Shown: positions 24,446-33,978, numbered from the stretch's first letter. The stretch is 64,000 nt of DNA from Nitrospirota bacterium (GCA_030684575.1 JAUXVD010000023.1:239357-303356), one strand, 5' to 3'. Translations and numbers: made by a program. Notes: generated from the letters alone by a model not told the origin.

Positions 24446-26227
24446 ATGAAACACGATAGCACCAACCCACCGGCGGAAACGCCGGCGAAAGGGTTTTCTC
24501 CCGGTTTCGCCGCGTTGGGCCTGGAAGCGGCGCTGCTCACTACGCTCGATACGCTGGGCTATGAAGAGCCCACGCCGATCCAGCGTGAAGCGATTCCTCC
24601 GTTTTTGGCAGGCCGCGATCTCTTGGGCCAAGCGGCAACCGGAACCGGTAAGACGGCGGCCTTCACGTTGCCGATGCTCCAACGCATCGCCCATTCGGCT
24701 CGGCGCTGTCCCTCCGCGCTCATCCTGGTCCCGACGAGAGAGTTGGCAATGCAGGTCGGTGAAGCCGTCACACGCTACGGCAAGGAACTGAAGATCACCG
24801 TACTCCCGGTCTACGGTGGACAGGCCATCGGTCCCCAGCTTCATGCACTGAAGCGCGGGGTCGACGTCATCGTGGCGACGCCTGGGCGTGCGCTGGACCA
24901 TATTCGCCGCAAAACGCTACAACTCAAAACGATTCAGATGGTCGTGTTGGACGAAGCCGATGAGATGTTGGACATGGGCTTTGCCGACGACCTGGACGCT
25001 ATTCTTGAACAGGTGCCGAAAGAGCGGCAGACGGCTCTGTTCTCCGCGACCATGCCACCCAGGATTGCGTCTATTGCCAAGCGCCACCTCAAGGAGCCGG
25101 TCGAGATCAAAATTGCGAAAGAACCGCTGAAGGCGGGCGCCGCTCCACGTGTGCACCAAACGGCCTATATCGTCACCAGACCGCATAAAGTAGCGGCATT
25201 GGCGCGCATCTTGGATATGGAGGCGCCGAAATCCGCCCTCGTGTTCTGCCGCACACGTATCGAAGTCGATGAACTCACCGCGATGTTGACCAGCCGCGGA
25301 CACAAGGCCGAAGCGATCCATGGCGGAATGAATCAGCCCCAGCGCGATCGTGTGATGGCGTCGTTCCGGTCCGGTCAAACAGAACTCCTCGTGGCGACCG
25401 ATGTGGCTGCCCGTGGATTGGACATTCCCTCCGTGTCGCATGTGGTGAACTACGATCTGCCCATGTCTTCTGAGGTCTATGTCCATCGCATTGGACGAAC
25501 AGGGCGGGCGGGACGTGAAGGGTCGGCGATTACCGTTCTCGATCCGCGGGAGCAGCGATTGTTATGGAATATTGAGCAATTGACGAAGGCGAAGATTGTC
25601 GTGACTCAAGTGCCGACCATTGCCGACCTCCGCACGAAACGGCTTGCACGAACCAAAGCGGCGCTCGAAGAAGTGCTGGCGGCCGGTGAGCTGGATCTGT
25701 TTCGGGCCGTGGTGGCCTCGATGGCTGAACAGGGAGACCCGGTGGAAGTGGCGGCGGCCGCCCTCAAGCTCGTGTTTCGTCTGCAGGGTGGTGAGCGGAA
25801 GGAATACGATATTCCGGCCGTGTCGAACAGGCCACCAGAGCGTCCATCGATGGGGCGCCGCCCCATGGAGGATTCTCGGTCGGACCCTCGCGGGAGGGCC
25901 GGAGCCATGATGCCGAGAGAAGGACAGGGCAGACCGTTCAACCCGTCTGGTCGTGGCGGACGAACGCCGGGTATGGCAAAGGTCTACATCGGCGCAGGCC
26001 GTGAGGCAGGTATCCGGGCGGGCGATCTCGTCGGCGCGATTGCCAACGAGGCGGGACTCAATTCGAGTTCGATCGGCGCCGTCGAAATTATGGATCGATT
26101 CTCGCTGGTGGAAGTGCCTGAAGTGATGGCGCGCGAGATCATCGAGACCCTCAGCCGCACCAGGATTAAGGGACAGAAGGTCGGCGTGCGATTGTTTCTG
26201 GAGCAGCCAAGGGGTGGGCGGGCATAG
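24446..26227 (+). CDS. deaD: DEAD-box RNA helicase (DeaD/CsdA type)
   Basis: A 593-residue ATP-dependent RNA helicase. Motifs in order: Q-motif 'EEPTPIQREAIP' (40-51), Walker A 'AATGTGKT' (63-70), 'PTRELA' (96-101), DEAD (169-172), 'SATMP' (about 200), and 'HRIGRTGRAGREG' (about 350). A Gly/Arg/Pro-rich linker (about 455-505) leads to a DbpA-like RNA-binding domain at the end ('KVYIGAGREAGIRAGDLVG'). This layout is that of DeaD/CsdA, which acts in ribosome assembly and cold adaptation. A family B repeat overlaps its stop codon. Confidence 0.92.
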   Translation: MKHDSTNPPAETPAKGFSPGFAALGLEAALLTTLDTLGYEEPTPIQREAIPPFLAGRDLLGQAATGTGKTAAFTLPMLQRIAHSARRCPSALILVPTRELAMQVGEAVTRYGKELKITVLPVYGGQAIGPQLHALKRGVDVIVATPGRALDHIRRKTLQLKTIQMVVLDEADEMLDMGFADDLDAILEQVPKERQTALFSATMPPRIASIAKRHLKEPVEIKIAKEPLKAGAAPRVHQTAYIVTRPHKVAALARILDMEAPKSALVFCRTRIEVDELTAMLTSRGHKAEAIHGGMNQPQRDRVMASFRSGQTELLVATDVAARGLDIPSVSHVVNYDLPMSSEVYVHRIGRTGRAGREGSAITVLDPREQRLLWNIEQLTKAKIVVTQVPTIADLRTKRLARTKAALEEVLAAGELDLFRAVVASMAEQGDPVEVAAAALKLVFRLQGGERKEYDIPAVSNRPPERPSMGRRPMEDSRSDPRGRAGAMMPREGQGRPFNPSGRGGRTPGMAKVYIGAGREAGIRAGDLVGAIANEAGLNSSSIGAVEIMDRFSLVEVPEVMAREIIETLSRTRIKGQKVGVRLFLEQPRGGRA

Positions 26228-26311
26228 CCAAGTGCCCTTCTTGCTTGCAGAACGCGCACGCTAGGAAGGTGCTCGTTCGATGCGCGCAGTACAGGGCAGC
26301 TTGGCCACGCC
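26221..26311. repeat. Stem-loop repeat family B, copy 1
   Basis: The core carries two conserved half-sites: CTTGCAGAACGCGCACG and GTGCTCGTTCGATGCGCGC. They are flanked by arms that can pair, GGCATAGCCAAGTGCCCT (26221-26238) and AGGGCAGCTTGGCCACGCC (26293-26311). The left arm begins inside the last codons of the helicase gene. Arm sequences differ from those of other copies while pairing is kept. Confidence 0.7.
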
Positions 26312-26507
26312 CTCGGTGAGAAGTAAACGAGCAAACTGGAAGGATTATCTATAAATAATCGATTGCCCAAGAATTGAATCAAAGATGAAAAACAGTTTTT
26401 ACGTGGAGTGGTGAGCGATCCCCGATATCCTCTTCATATCAGGTGTTAGGGTAGACGTCCTACTTATTCAGCTCCTATTTTCATAACATTTATTGGAGGA
26501 AGACCTG
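26312..26507. other. Upstream region of the pyrophosphatase gene
   Basis: About 200 AT-richer bases between the repeat and the gene. It ends with the ribosome site GGAGGAAG. A promoter is expected here but no convincing -35/-10 pair was found. Confidence 0.3.
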
Positions 26508-27176
26508 ATGAGCGGCAACCAAGCCGATTCCATGCTGCGACTAATGAGCCTCATGTTCAGAGCCCATCCCTGGCATGGAGTCTCCATCGGAGAGAAGGCC
26601 CCTGAGGTGGTGACGGCCTATATTGAAATCGTACCGACCGACACGGTGAAGTATGAAGTCGATAAGGTGAGCGGATTCCTCAAGGTCGATCGGCCCCAGC
26701 GATTCTCGAACTATTGCCCTGTGTATTACGGACTGGTTCCGCAAACCTATTGCGGAGACGGCGTGGCGGCGTTGTTTGCTGCACGGGCTAAACGGCCAGG
26801 GATGGTGGGTGACCACGATCCCCTCGATATCTGTGTCCTCACGGAGAAAACGATTCCACACAGCGACATTCTGCTCACGGCCTTGCCGATCGGTGGGCTC
26901 AGCATGGCAGACGATGGCGAAGCGGATGATAAGATCATCGCCGTCATGAAAGACGATGCGACCTATGGAGGATATACAGATATCAGCCAGGTTCCCATGG
27001 CGCTGATCGATCGTCTGCAGCATTATTTCTTGACCTATAAGAGTGCGCCAGGCAGCACCCAGCATAAGGTCGAAATAACGAGCATCTATGGTCGCGAGGA
27101 AGCCATGAAGGTTATCCGGACCAGCCATCAGGATTACAAGGCGAAGTTCCCTGAGTTGGAAATGCGGTGGGGGTAA
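26508..27176 (+). CDS. ppa: Inorganic pyrophosphatase, family I
   Basis: A 222-residue soluble pyrophosphatase that splits pyrophosphate and so drives biosynthetic reactions. The family signature is 'DHDPLDICVLTE' near residues 103-114. Other expected elements are 'VKYEVDKVSGFLKVDR' (substrate-binding Lys and Glu) and 'YCPVYYGLVPQTYCGDG'. The start is ATG 26508 behind GGAGGAAGACC; an in-frame ATG at 26493 would swallow that site. It is somewhat longer than the E. coli enzyme (about 175), as in the larger bacterial/plant-like subgroup. A single-gene unit between repeat elements. Confidence 0.92.
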   Translation: MSGNQADSMLRLMSLMFRAHPWHGVSIGEKAPEVVTAYIEIVPTDTVKYEVDKVSGFLKVDRPQRFSNYCPVYYGLVPQTYCGDGVAALFAARAKRPGMVGDHDPLDICVLTEKTIPHSDILLTALPIGGLSMADDGEADDKIIAVMKDDATYGGYTDISQVPMALIDRLQHYFLTYKSAPGSTQHKVEITSIYGREEAMKVIRTSHQDYKAKFPELEMRWG

Positions 27177-27187
27177 CGGAGTGACGG

Positions 27188-27267
27188 CCTGGTTGGTTCC
27201 CCTATGCTCACGGAACGCCCACGGGTAACGGTGGTCGTTCGACGTGCACAGTGGGGGACCAAGCCAG
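27188..27267. repeat. Stem-loop repeat family B, copy 2
   Basis: Core half-sites TGCTCACGGAACGCCCACG and GGTCGTTCGACGTGCACAG, flanked by CCTGGTTGGTTCCCC and GGGGGACCAAGCCAG, which pair with one or two bulges. Lies 11 bases after the pyrophosphatase stop. Confidence 0.65.
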
Positions 27268-27277
27268 ACTGCCTCGC

Positions 27278-27352
27278 CGGTCCTCCGTGCTCGCGCAACG
27301 CACGGCCTCAGAAGACCCTCGTTGGACGCGTGCAGAGGAAGATCACTCGGGC
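27278..27352. repeat. Stem-loop repeat family B, copy 3
   Basis: Core half-sites GTGCTCGCGCAACGCACGG and CCTCGTTGGACGCGTGCAG in tandem with copy 2. The flanks (CCGGTCCTCC and GAGGAAGATC) pair more weakly than in other copies. Found by similarity of the core. Confidence 0.6.
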
Positions 27353-27487
27353 TGCGTTCCTAATTGAAGAAAGCGTAAGAACGCTATGACAATGGACCAG
27401 ACTTGAAAAGATCTGGTATGTTTGCAGGCCGGTAGTCGCGGGTTGAGGTCAGTCTGTGCGATGTCTCTCTATGAGGGGTGGAGAACA

Positions 27488-28054
27488 ATGATCATGTCAC
27501 GCGTGAAATTTCTGTTCGCCGTGGTCGCCCTCGTATTCGTCTTTCTCGTTCCCTGTCTCAGTCAGGCAGAAGAGATTCGCTTGAACAGCATCGGGGTTCG
27601 TGGGGGAGCCAGCGGAAGCTCTCCGATCGGGAAGAAGGAGACGCAATACTTTCAGGAGTATGACCTGATGGCGAACTGGTCCATGCCATGGGGGTGGTAT
27701 TCCGAGTCTGGGTGGGGTGTTGGGACAAGATTAATGGGCAGTGCCGGCGCAATACGGGCATCGGGGGATACCGCATTTGTGGCCACGTTGGTTCCAGGGT
27801 TTGTATTCGGGAAAAAAGACGGATGGCTCTCATTAGAAGTTGGAGGAGGGGGCGCGCTTCTCAGCCAGCATAAATTTGCACATCAGGATCTGGGGGGCAC
27901 GTTCCAGTTTGTCTGGGATACCGCGCTCAGAGCCAAAGTCTACGGTGGCATCGGCCTGGGTTATTGGTTTCATCATATGTCCGATGCTGGTCTCTATGGG
28001 CGCGATGGTCGTGGATTCGATTGCCATATGATCGAGGTCAGCTATCGATTTTGA
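27488..28054 (+). CDS. Lipid A 3-O-deacylase, PagL-like
   Basis: A 188-residue outer-membrane beta-barrel protein with a signal peptide (hydrophobic stretch 'FLFAVVALVFVFLVPCL', cleavage near 'SQA'). The C-terminal region 'GYWFHHMSDAGLYG' matches the His-x-Ser active-site segment of PagL/acyloxyacyl hydrolases, and the last residues 'EVSYRF' end in Phe as outer-membrane barrels do. PagL removes the 3-O acyl chain of lipid A. Start ATG 27488 follows GGTGGAG. Alone in transcription, convergent with the next gene. The acyl-chain specificity is inferred. Confidence 0.8.
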   Translation: MIMSRVKFLFAVVALVFVFLVPCLSQAEEIRLNSIGVRGGASGSSPIGKKETQYFQEYDLMANWSMPWGWYSESGWGVGTRLMGSAGAIRASGDTAFVATLVPGFVFGKKDGWLSLEVGGGGALLSQHKFAHQDLGGTFQFVWDTALRAKVYGGIGLGYWFHHMSDAGLYGRDGRGFDCHMIEVSYRF

Positions 28055-28123
28055 CGGTATCTCCGCTTTCCCTGTCCCATCTTCTTCATCCACAATATGA
28101 TGTGTTGCGCGTCGGCAACGCCG

Positions 28124-30262
28124 TTAGGCGGTCTTTCTCATCTGCTCTCCCACCAGTACGTGGGGATGGGGAACGATGTCGACCCCATTTCTGCCATGGT
28201 TTTTGACACGATAGAGCGCGTAGTCGGCCATTTTCCTCAACAGTTCAGAGCTCAAGGGATATTCGGGTGAGCAGACCGTCGCCCCGATGCTCACGGTAAT
28301 GGTGAGCGGGCCACTTGGTGTCTCAAAGGGCATGTCGCTGATGGCGGTCCTAAAACGTTCGGCACATTCTCTCAACGCCTCTAGATCGCAATTCGGCACT
28401 ACAATCAAGAACTCTTCACCTCCCGCGCGACCAACATGATCGTAGCCCCGTGCGGTTTCACGGAGTCTTTCTGCGGCTTCTCGAAGGACGGTGTCTCCAA
28501 CCTGGTGTCCATAGGTATCATTGACCCGCTTGAAATGGTCCAGGTCAGCGATCAGGACTCCCACGGGGTGATGGTTTCGCTCAGCCCGTGAGAGTTCTTG
28601 CTCCAGGGCGTTGAGGATGGCCGAATGGTTTAATAATTCCGTCAACGAATCGTGCTTAGCCAGCTCCTTTGATTCGTGAAGCAGTTCTAGATTTTGAATG
28701 ACGGTGCCGGCTTGGGCGGCCAAAGTCAGGACAATCTGTTCGTCCATTTCGTTGAAGTCAGTGATGAGGCCGTTCGGCGTCAGTTTGTTGGCGAGCGACA
28801 GTCGACCGAAGAATTGGTCATGGCACCGGATCGATACTCCGAGGTATGACGTCATGGGCCTATGGTCTGCTGGAAGCCCTAGGGAGGCCCAGTATGTCGT
28901 AAGATGATTCAGGGACAGTGCCTCGTTCTCCTGGCCAATTGATTTTCGCGCTCCCAGTTCGAGGGGAAGTGTTCGGATGGCGTCAGCCGCCGCATCATCG
29001 ATTCCGGTGCTGAAGAACTGCCCTGCTGTTCGCTGGTCATTGCGTGAGACGGCTAACGCCGCGTAGCGCGCGCTGGTGATTCCCCTGGCAATACTGAGGA
29101 GTTGCTCAAGCAGCTCGTCGAGTTCTTGCTGCGCAGACAATGTCTGTGTGGCCACGACCAAGGCTTGAAGCGCCTCCGTTCGTTTCGTGAGGGCTGATTC
29201 CGCGTCGCTCGCTCGCTGAGATTCTCGACTCGCGCTGCTCCATTCTTCATGGCGGGCCTTAATCATCCACAGCACAAGCCCGGCGAGCGGCAGAAGGAGC
29301 AGTAGTGACAGCCCTGAGAGTTTCCAGAGAAACGATCGAATGGGGGTAAGAATGCTGCCCCGGTCTACGCGAATTAAGATGCCCCATCGGAGGATGGGGT
29401 CGGAATGGGGGATGGTCAGTTGCGCATAGGCGGTGATGACGGAGGCGCCTCGGCGAAGGTGCGTTTCCTCGACAAATCCACGAGCGTTGCTGGACACCAA
29501 TGTGGCGGAAGGGACGCCAAGCCGTTTGAGGTTGAGGTGGCCGCCTTGTCGTAGCGCTGAATCGGCGAGCAGATCGCCGTTTTCGTTGAGGAGCTGATAT
29601 TCAAGGTGCGACTCTTCGGTCCATTCGATATCCTTGAGTACCAGCATCGTGTCGTCAAGGATTGTGATGAGAGAAGGAATGCCTACGACAGCCTTGACGG
29701 CACCGAGAAAACGACCGTCTGGACTGCGCAGAGGCGCGATCACCGTGATCGCCGAGCTCACATCTGATGCTTCACGCATCTGCGCATCCAGAATCCTGAC
29801 GCTCGTGAGGGAGCGAACTACCTGGAACCAGGGGCGCTGGCTCTGATCGAGGGCGGTGTTCGACGAATCAGTTGCGGCGATGATCCTACCCCGTGAGTCT
29901 GTCGCGCCGATCCACTGATAGGCCGGGTACGCATGCAGCAATTTGCGGAGATATTGTGTCAGGGCCTCAGGATTCTGGCCTTGAGCGATCGGAGCCGCGG
30001 AGAGCAGCTGAATATCGCTCGCTCGCTCCAGGATCATCATGTCCAGTTTACTGGCGGCATCCGTGGCAGCCTGCACAAGGCTATGGCCACTGGATTGGAT
30101 CAACCGCTGGTGGATGGTGTGGATGGCCCAACCCAGGCAGAGGAGCGTCACCATCGTCATGATCGCGAACAGGAACAGGAGCCGAATGTGATGGCGGTCC
30201 ATCCAGTCGGGGAAGCGGTTTGCCGTAAATGGTGATCGACGTTCTGTATTCAAGCGAGTCAT
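28124..30262 (-). CDS. Membrane diguanylate cyclase with Cache and GAF domains
   Basis: A 712-residue sensor. A membrane helix at about 28-49 is followed by a periplasmic Cache-like domain to about 320 ('YPAYQWIGATDSRGRIIAAT', 'WFQVV', 'VIAPLRSPDGRFLGAVKAVV'), a second helix at about 335-360 and a GAF domain (about 385-540). The C-terminal GGDEF domain starts with 'HDSLTELLNHSAI' and has the active form 'RAGGEEFLIV'. The inhibitory RxxD site is present as RGYD five residues before it, so product feedback is likely. It makes cyclic di-GMP and may oppose the HD-GYP protein of the first operon (inference). Confidence 0.9.
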   Translation of the reverse strand: MTRLNTERRSPFTANRFPDWMDRHHIRLLFLFAIMTMVTLLCLGWAIHTIHQRLIQSSGHSLVQAATDAASKLDMMILERASDIQLLSAAPIAQGQNPEALTQYLRKLLHAYPAYQWIGATDSRGRIIAATDSSNTALDQSQRPWFQVVRSLTSVRILDAQMREASDVSSAITVIAPLRSPDGRFLGAVKAVVGIPSLITILDDTMLVLKDIEWTEESHLEYQLLNENGDLLADSALRQGGHLNLKRLGVPSATLVSSNARGFVEETHLRRGASVITAYAQLTIPHSDPILRWGILIRVDRGSILTPIRSFLWKLSGLSLLLLLPLAGLVLWMIKARHEEWSSASRESQRASDAESALTKRTEALQALVVATQTLSAQQELDELLEQLLSIARGITSARYAALAVSRNDQRTAGQFFSTGIDDAAADAIRTLPLELGARKSIGQENEALSLNHLTTYWASLGLPADHRPMTSYLGVSIRCHDQFFGRLSLANKLTPNGLITDFNEMDEQIVLTLAAQAGTVIQNLELLHESKELAKHDSLTELLNHSAILNALEQELSRAERNHHPVGVLIADLDHFKRVNDTYGHQVGDTVLREAAERLRETARGYDHVGRAGGEEFLIVVPNCDLEALRECAERFRTAISDMPFETPSGPLTITVSIGATVCSPEYPLSSELLRKMADYALYRVKNHGRNGVDIVPHPHVLVGEQMRKTA

Positions 30263-30619
30263 TCAATCCAAGCCAATGTCGCGACTGTCGGCGATGTGAG
30301 GCTAGCTCTCCATCCGGTGTCGATCATGCTGAATGCATGGCTGCCTGTCACTGCTCCATCCTAAAGTAAAGATGGTGTATGGCAAGAAAGCGGTCACTTT
30401 CTGATGAGAGCGAGAGGCACAGAGTGCCACTGATTACAATAGGATGTGATGAAATAGACGAACCGGTTCGGCGAGGCATTCGGAGGGGTCGACCAGACCC
30501 TCCAGATTATGAGACAACATCAGTCTAAATATGATGAGCCTTGAGGGGGCACATGAACCCGAGCTCCCACATCCTTGTGCCTATCTTCAGACTGCAATGA
30601 CCAGTAGAAAGAGGCTGTC
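30263..30619. other. Intergenic region between divergent genes
   Basis: About 357 bases between the GGDEF gene and the helicase gene. I see no open frame with coding character, repeat or terminator; it should hold both promoters. AAGAGG near 30610 is the helicase ribosome site. Confidence 0.4.
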
Positions 30620-32185
30620 GTGACCCTGTCTCCTTGGACGGCCAAACTGCGCGAGTGGCAAGCTCGCGCCGTATCCAGCGTCCTGACCCATACGCGTCCT
30701 GACTTTCTTGCAACGGCCACACCCGCTGCGGGGAAAACGAGATTTGCCCTGCGCATTGCCCATCAATATCTGGCAGATCGGGTGGCGACCCGTATCCTGG
30801 TGATCTGTCCGACGAATCACTTGCGTACGCAATGGGCGACCGCAGCCGGCCTGGTGGGGATTCAACTGGATCCGGCGTTGACGAACGAGCAAGGCATCGA
30901 AGCGCGCGATTATCATGGCGCCGTCGTGACCTACCAGCAAGTCTGTCTCGCGCCTGGCGTGTTCCAGCGTGCCTGCCGGAATCGGCCCACGCTGCTCATC
31001 TTCGACGAGTTGCACCATGCAGGCGAGGGGAAAGATTGGGGCAACGCCCTGCGGGAATCGTTCGACGATGCGGTGTTTCGCCTGGCCTTATCCGGAACCC
31101 CGTTTCGCTCCGACAACAATCCGATTCCCTATGTGCGGTACGAGCAGGGTGAGAGTCAGGCCGATTTCACCTATGGCTATGCCGAGGCGATTCGCGAAAG
31201 CGTTTGCCGTCCGATTCTCTTTCCGAGTTACGAGGGGGAACTGACGTGGCTTTCAGAGGGACGCGAACATCGAGCGACATTTGAAGATGGACTCACGTTC
31301 GAGTTGCAACGGGAACGGCTCAAGACTGCGCTGTTGCAAGACAGTTGGCTGGGCCCGGTGATTACGGATGCCCATGCCGAGTTACGCCGGCTTCGCAAAC
31401 AAGAACAGCCCGATGCCGGGGGACTCATTGTCACGATGAATCAGGACCATGCCCGGCAGGTCGCAGAACTGGTAGGGCGTATCACGGGCAGCCGTGCTCA
31501 TGTCGCCATCTCGGACGATCCGTCGGCTTCGAAGACGATCGAGGCCTTCTCGCAACATAAAACTCAGCAATGGCTCGTGGCTGTGAACATGGTGAGCGAA
31601 GGCGTCGATATTCCAAGGCTCCGCGTCGGCGTCTACGCCACAAACGTGCTGACCGAGATGTATTTCCGTCAGGTCGTCGGCCGATTCGTCCGGATGCAGG
31701 AGGGGATCCCGAAGCCGCAGCGGGCCTGGCTCTACCTGCCGAAGGACGCCACCCTCGTTCACTATGCTAAGCGGATCAAGGCGGAGCGCGACCATGTGCT
31801 GGAAGAGATCATGCCCTCCGCGCAGCGAACACTCTTCGGGACGGCGGCCACATCGCTGAAAGAATACATCCCCCTCCATGGGATCGCTCGAATGGATACG
31901 CTGATCGGAGGGGATGAGGGGGAGCCCGCTCTTGATGGCAAGGGGTTCGTCGAGCCGCCGGTGGCACTGCATGATAAAAAGAACGAACTGCGAGACCAGC
32001 ACCGTTCCCTCGTCGGCTCGGTGTCTCGAAAGACCGGCGTCGACCATCGACAACTCAATGCGGAACTCATCAAGCGGACAGGCGGGCGGGTCGAACAAGC
32101 GACCGTCGCGCAACTGGCCCGCCGTATTGTGCTACTGGAAAAGTGGCGGGATTCTGGCTTCGACGGCGGGCGAGCACGAGTCTAA
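30620..32185 (+). CDS. Stand-alone superfamily 2 helicase
   Basis: A 521-residue DEAD/DEAH superfamily helicase of the short, restriction/phage-like type. Walker A 'TPAAGKT' is at 34-40, 'CPTNHLRTQW' at 63-72, the Walker B motif DELHH at 129-133, 'LSGTPFRSD' at 157-165 and motif VI 'QVVGRFVRM' near 355. 'VNMVSEGVDIPRLRVGVYAT' is motif V. A C-terminal tail of about 110 residues has no known domain. The start is GTG behind AGAGG. There are no restriction or CRISPR genes beside it, so the role (repair, defence or other) is open. Confidence 0.8.
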   Translation: MTLSPWTAKLREWQARAVSSVLTHTRPDFLATATPAAGKTRFALRIAHQYLADRVATRILVICPTNHLRTQWATAAGLVGIQLDPALTNEQGIEARDYHGAVVTYQQVCLAPGVFQRACRNRPTLLIFDELHHAGEGKDWGNALRESFDDAVFRLALSGTPFRSDNNPIPYVRYEQGESQADFTYGYAEAIRESVCRPILFPSYEGELTWLSEGREHRATFEDGLTFELQRERLKTALLQDSWLGPVITDAHAELRRLRKQEQPDAGGLIVTMNQDHARQVAELVGRITGSRAHVAISDDPSASKTIEAFSQHKTQQWLVAVNMVSEGVDIPRLRVGVYATNVLTEMYFRQVVGRFVRMQEGIPKPQRAWLYLPKDATLVHYAKRIKAERDHVLEEIMPSAQRTLFGTAATSLKEYIPLHGIARMDTLIGGDEGEPALDGKGFVEPPVALHDKKNELRDQHRSLVGSVSRKTGVDHRQLNAELIKRTGGRVEQATVAQLARRIVLLEKWRDSGFDGGRARV

Positions 32186-32367
32186 CCCGCCTCGATAGCT
32201 ATGCAGAGTCTGCAGGCCCTTCCGCGTGAAGCGTAAGCGATACGAGACAGGCGCAACGTGGACAGATTGGATTTCTGTCTCGTCGCGCCTTCCCGCTAGT
32301 CTCGCTCGGCTATCCCGCTAACAAGCCATTCTTGGCTTCAACAGGCAGATCGTACCTAAGAACCAGG

Positions 32368-33978
32368 TCACCTTAGGGCGAATGTCACCGGCACGGTGCG
32401 CGTGGCGGCCCCGGGGGCCGTGATGGTGACCGTGGCGCTGTAGATACCGGGGCTCAGCGTGCCGTTGGTGACAGTCAGCGTCACGGCGCCGTTTCCAGTC
32501 CCCGAGGCTGGGCTCACCGTCAACCAGGCCGCATTGTCACTGGCGGTCCACGAGAGCGTGCCGCTCCCCGTGTTGCTGATGCTCAAGGTCTGGGGCGCGG
32601 GGTTAGCCCAACCAACTGTTGCAGCGAAGGACAGGCTCGCCGGACTCGTTCCAATGGCAGGCGGGGCGGTTGACGCGAGGGTGAATGTCACCGGCACGGT
32701 GCGCGTGACGGCCCCAGGGGCCGTGATAGTGACCGTGGCGCTGTAGGTACCGGCGCCCAACGTGCCGTTGGTTGCCGTCAGCGTCACGGCGCCGTTTCCA
32801 GTCCCCGAGGCCGGACTCACCGTCAACCAGGCCGCATTATCACTGGCGGTCCACGTGAGCGTACCACTCCCCGTGTTGCTGATGCTCAAGGTCTGGGGCG
32901 CGGGGTTAGCGACGCCCACTGTTGCAGCGAAGGACAGGCTCGCCGGACTCACTCCGATGGCCGATGCCGCGGGCGGTGCCCCGGCGGTTGTCGCGAGGGT
33001 GAATGTCACCGGCACGGTGCGCGGGGCGGTCCCGGAGGCCGTGATGGTGACCGTGGCACTGTAGGTACCGGCGCCCAATGTGCCATTGGTTGCCGTCAGC
33101 GTCACGGCGCCGTTTCCAGTCCCCGAGGCCGGACTCACCGTCAACCAGGCCGCATTATCACTGGCGGTCCACGTGAGCGTGCCACTCCCCGTGTTGCTGA
33201 TGCTCAAGGTCTGGGGCGCGGGGTTGGCCCAGCCAATTGTTGCAGCGAAGGACAGGCTCGCCGGACTCGCTCCGATGGCCGATGCCGCGGGCGGCGCCCC
33301 GGCAGTTGTCGTGAGGGTGAATGTCACCGGCACGATGCGCGTGGCGGCCCCTGGGGCCGTAATGGTGACCGTGGCACTGTAGATACCGGCGCCCAGCGTG
33401 CCGTTGGTTGCCGTCAGCGTCACGGCGCCGTTTCCAGTCCCCGAGGCCGGACTCACCGTCAACCAGGCCGCATTGTCACTGGCGGTCCACGAGAGCGTGC
33501 CGCTCCCCATGTTGCTGATGCTCAAGGTCTGGGGCGCGGGGTTGGCCCAACCAATTGTTGCAGCGAAGGACAGGCTTGTCGGACTCGCCCCAATCACCGG
33601 AGATGTGGGCGTCGGCGTGGGCGTCGGTGTGGGCGTCGGTGTGGGCGTGGGTGTGGGTGCGGGGCCAGGTGCGGGTGCACCAGCCGGTGTGTAGATCGCG
33701 AGGGTGCTCGCGAAGGACTCATTATTGGAAAAGTCATAGGCTGTAATGAAGTAGTACTGCGTGAGCGCCGGAGTCCCGATATTGAAACTCGTCGCCGTTC
33801 CCAAAATGACGAGAAGAGAGGCGTTGCTAGATACGCGAGTGCACGGCTGCTGACTGCATTGATAGATACGGTATCCCGCCAAGTCTGGTTCGAGATTGGC
33901 ATTCCACGTCAACGTGGCACTCCATGCAGGAGTCGACCACAGTAGTAGTATGCCAGCAAAAGCGCTTCCCCAGTTCAT
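32368..33978 (-). CDS. Secreted protein with four BACON-like Ig domains
   Basis: A 536-residue exported protein. It starts at ATG 33978 behind AGGAG with a signal peptide ('FAGILLLWSTPAWSA'). Residues 20-105 look like a fibronectin type III domain ('LTWNANLEPDLAGYRIYQC'), followed by a Thr-Pro repeat linker (about 115-135) and four nearly identical domains of about 100-106 residues. Each contains 'ASPASLSFAATIGWANPAPQ', 'GTLTWTASDNAAWLTVSP' and 'YSATVTITAPG', the pattern of BACON/Ig-like all-beta domains that bind surface glycans or act as spacers. No anchor is seen. The repeats' DNA identity points to recent duplication or gene conversion. Confidence 0.85.
   Translation of the reverse strand: MNWGSAFAGILLLWSTPAWSATLTWNANLEPDLAGYRIYQCSQQPCTRVSSNASLLVILGTATSFNIGTPALTQYYFITAYDFSNNESFASTLAIYTPAGAPAPGPAPTPTPTPTPTPTPTPTPTSPVIGASPTSLSFAATIGWANPAPQTLSISNMGSGTLSWTASDNAAWLTVSPASGTGNGAVTLTATNGTLGAGIYSATVTITAPGAATRIVPVTFTLTTTAGAPPAASAIGASPASLSFAATIGWANPAPQTLSISNTGSGTLTWTASDNAAWLTVSPASGTGNGAVTLTATNGTLGAGTYSATVTITASGTAPRTVPVTFTLATTAGAPPAASAIGVSPASLSFAATVGVANPAPQTLSISNTGSGTLTWTASDNAAWLTVSPASGTGNGAVTLTATNGTLGAGTYSATVTITAPGAVTRTVPVTFTLASTAPPAIGTSPASLSFAATVGWANPAPQTLSISNTGSGTLSWTASDNAAWLTVSPASGTGNGAVTLTVTNGTLSPGIYSATVTITAPGAATRTVPVTFALR
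32371..33600 (-). repeat. Four tandem DNA repeats of 303-318 bases coding Ig-like domains
   Basis: The anchor GTGAATGTCACCGGCACG recurs (with small changes) at about 32378, 32681, 32999 and 33317, so periods are 303, 318 and 318 bases. Units are near-identical at base level, including silent positions. A degenerate GTGGGCGTCG microsatellite, encoding Thr-Pro repeats, follows at about 33605-33660. Confidence 0.85.

Noticed and set aside
32371..33600. Possible CRISPR or other array because of regular repeats
   Set aside because: Units are 300 bases, in frame and coding for Ig-like domains; there are no short repeats with unique spacers and no cas genes.
32459..33694. Repeated + strand frames of about 100 codons
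   Set aside because: They are antisense shadows of the tandem Ig-like repeats; the minus strand has the signal peptide and ribosome site.
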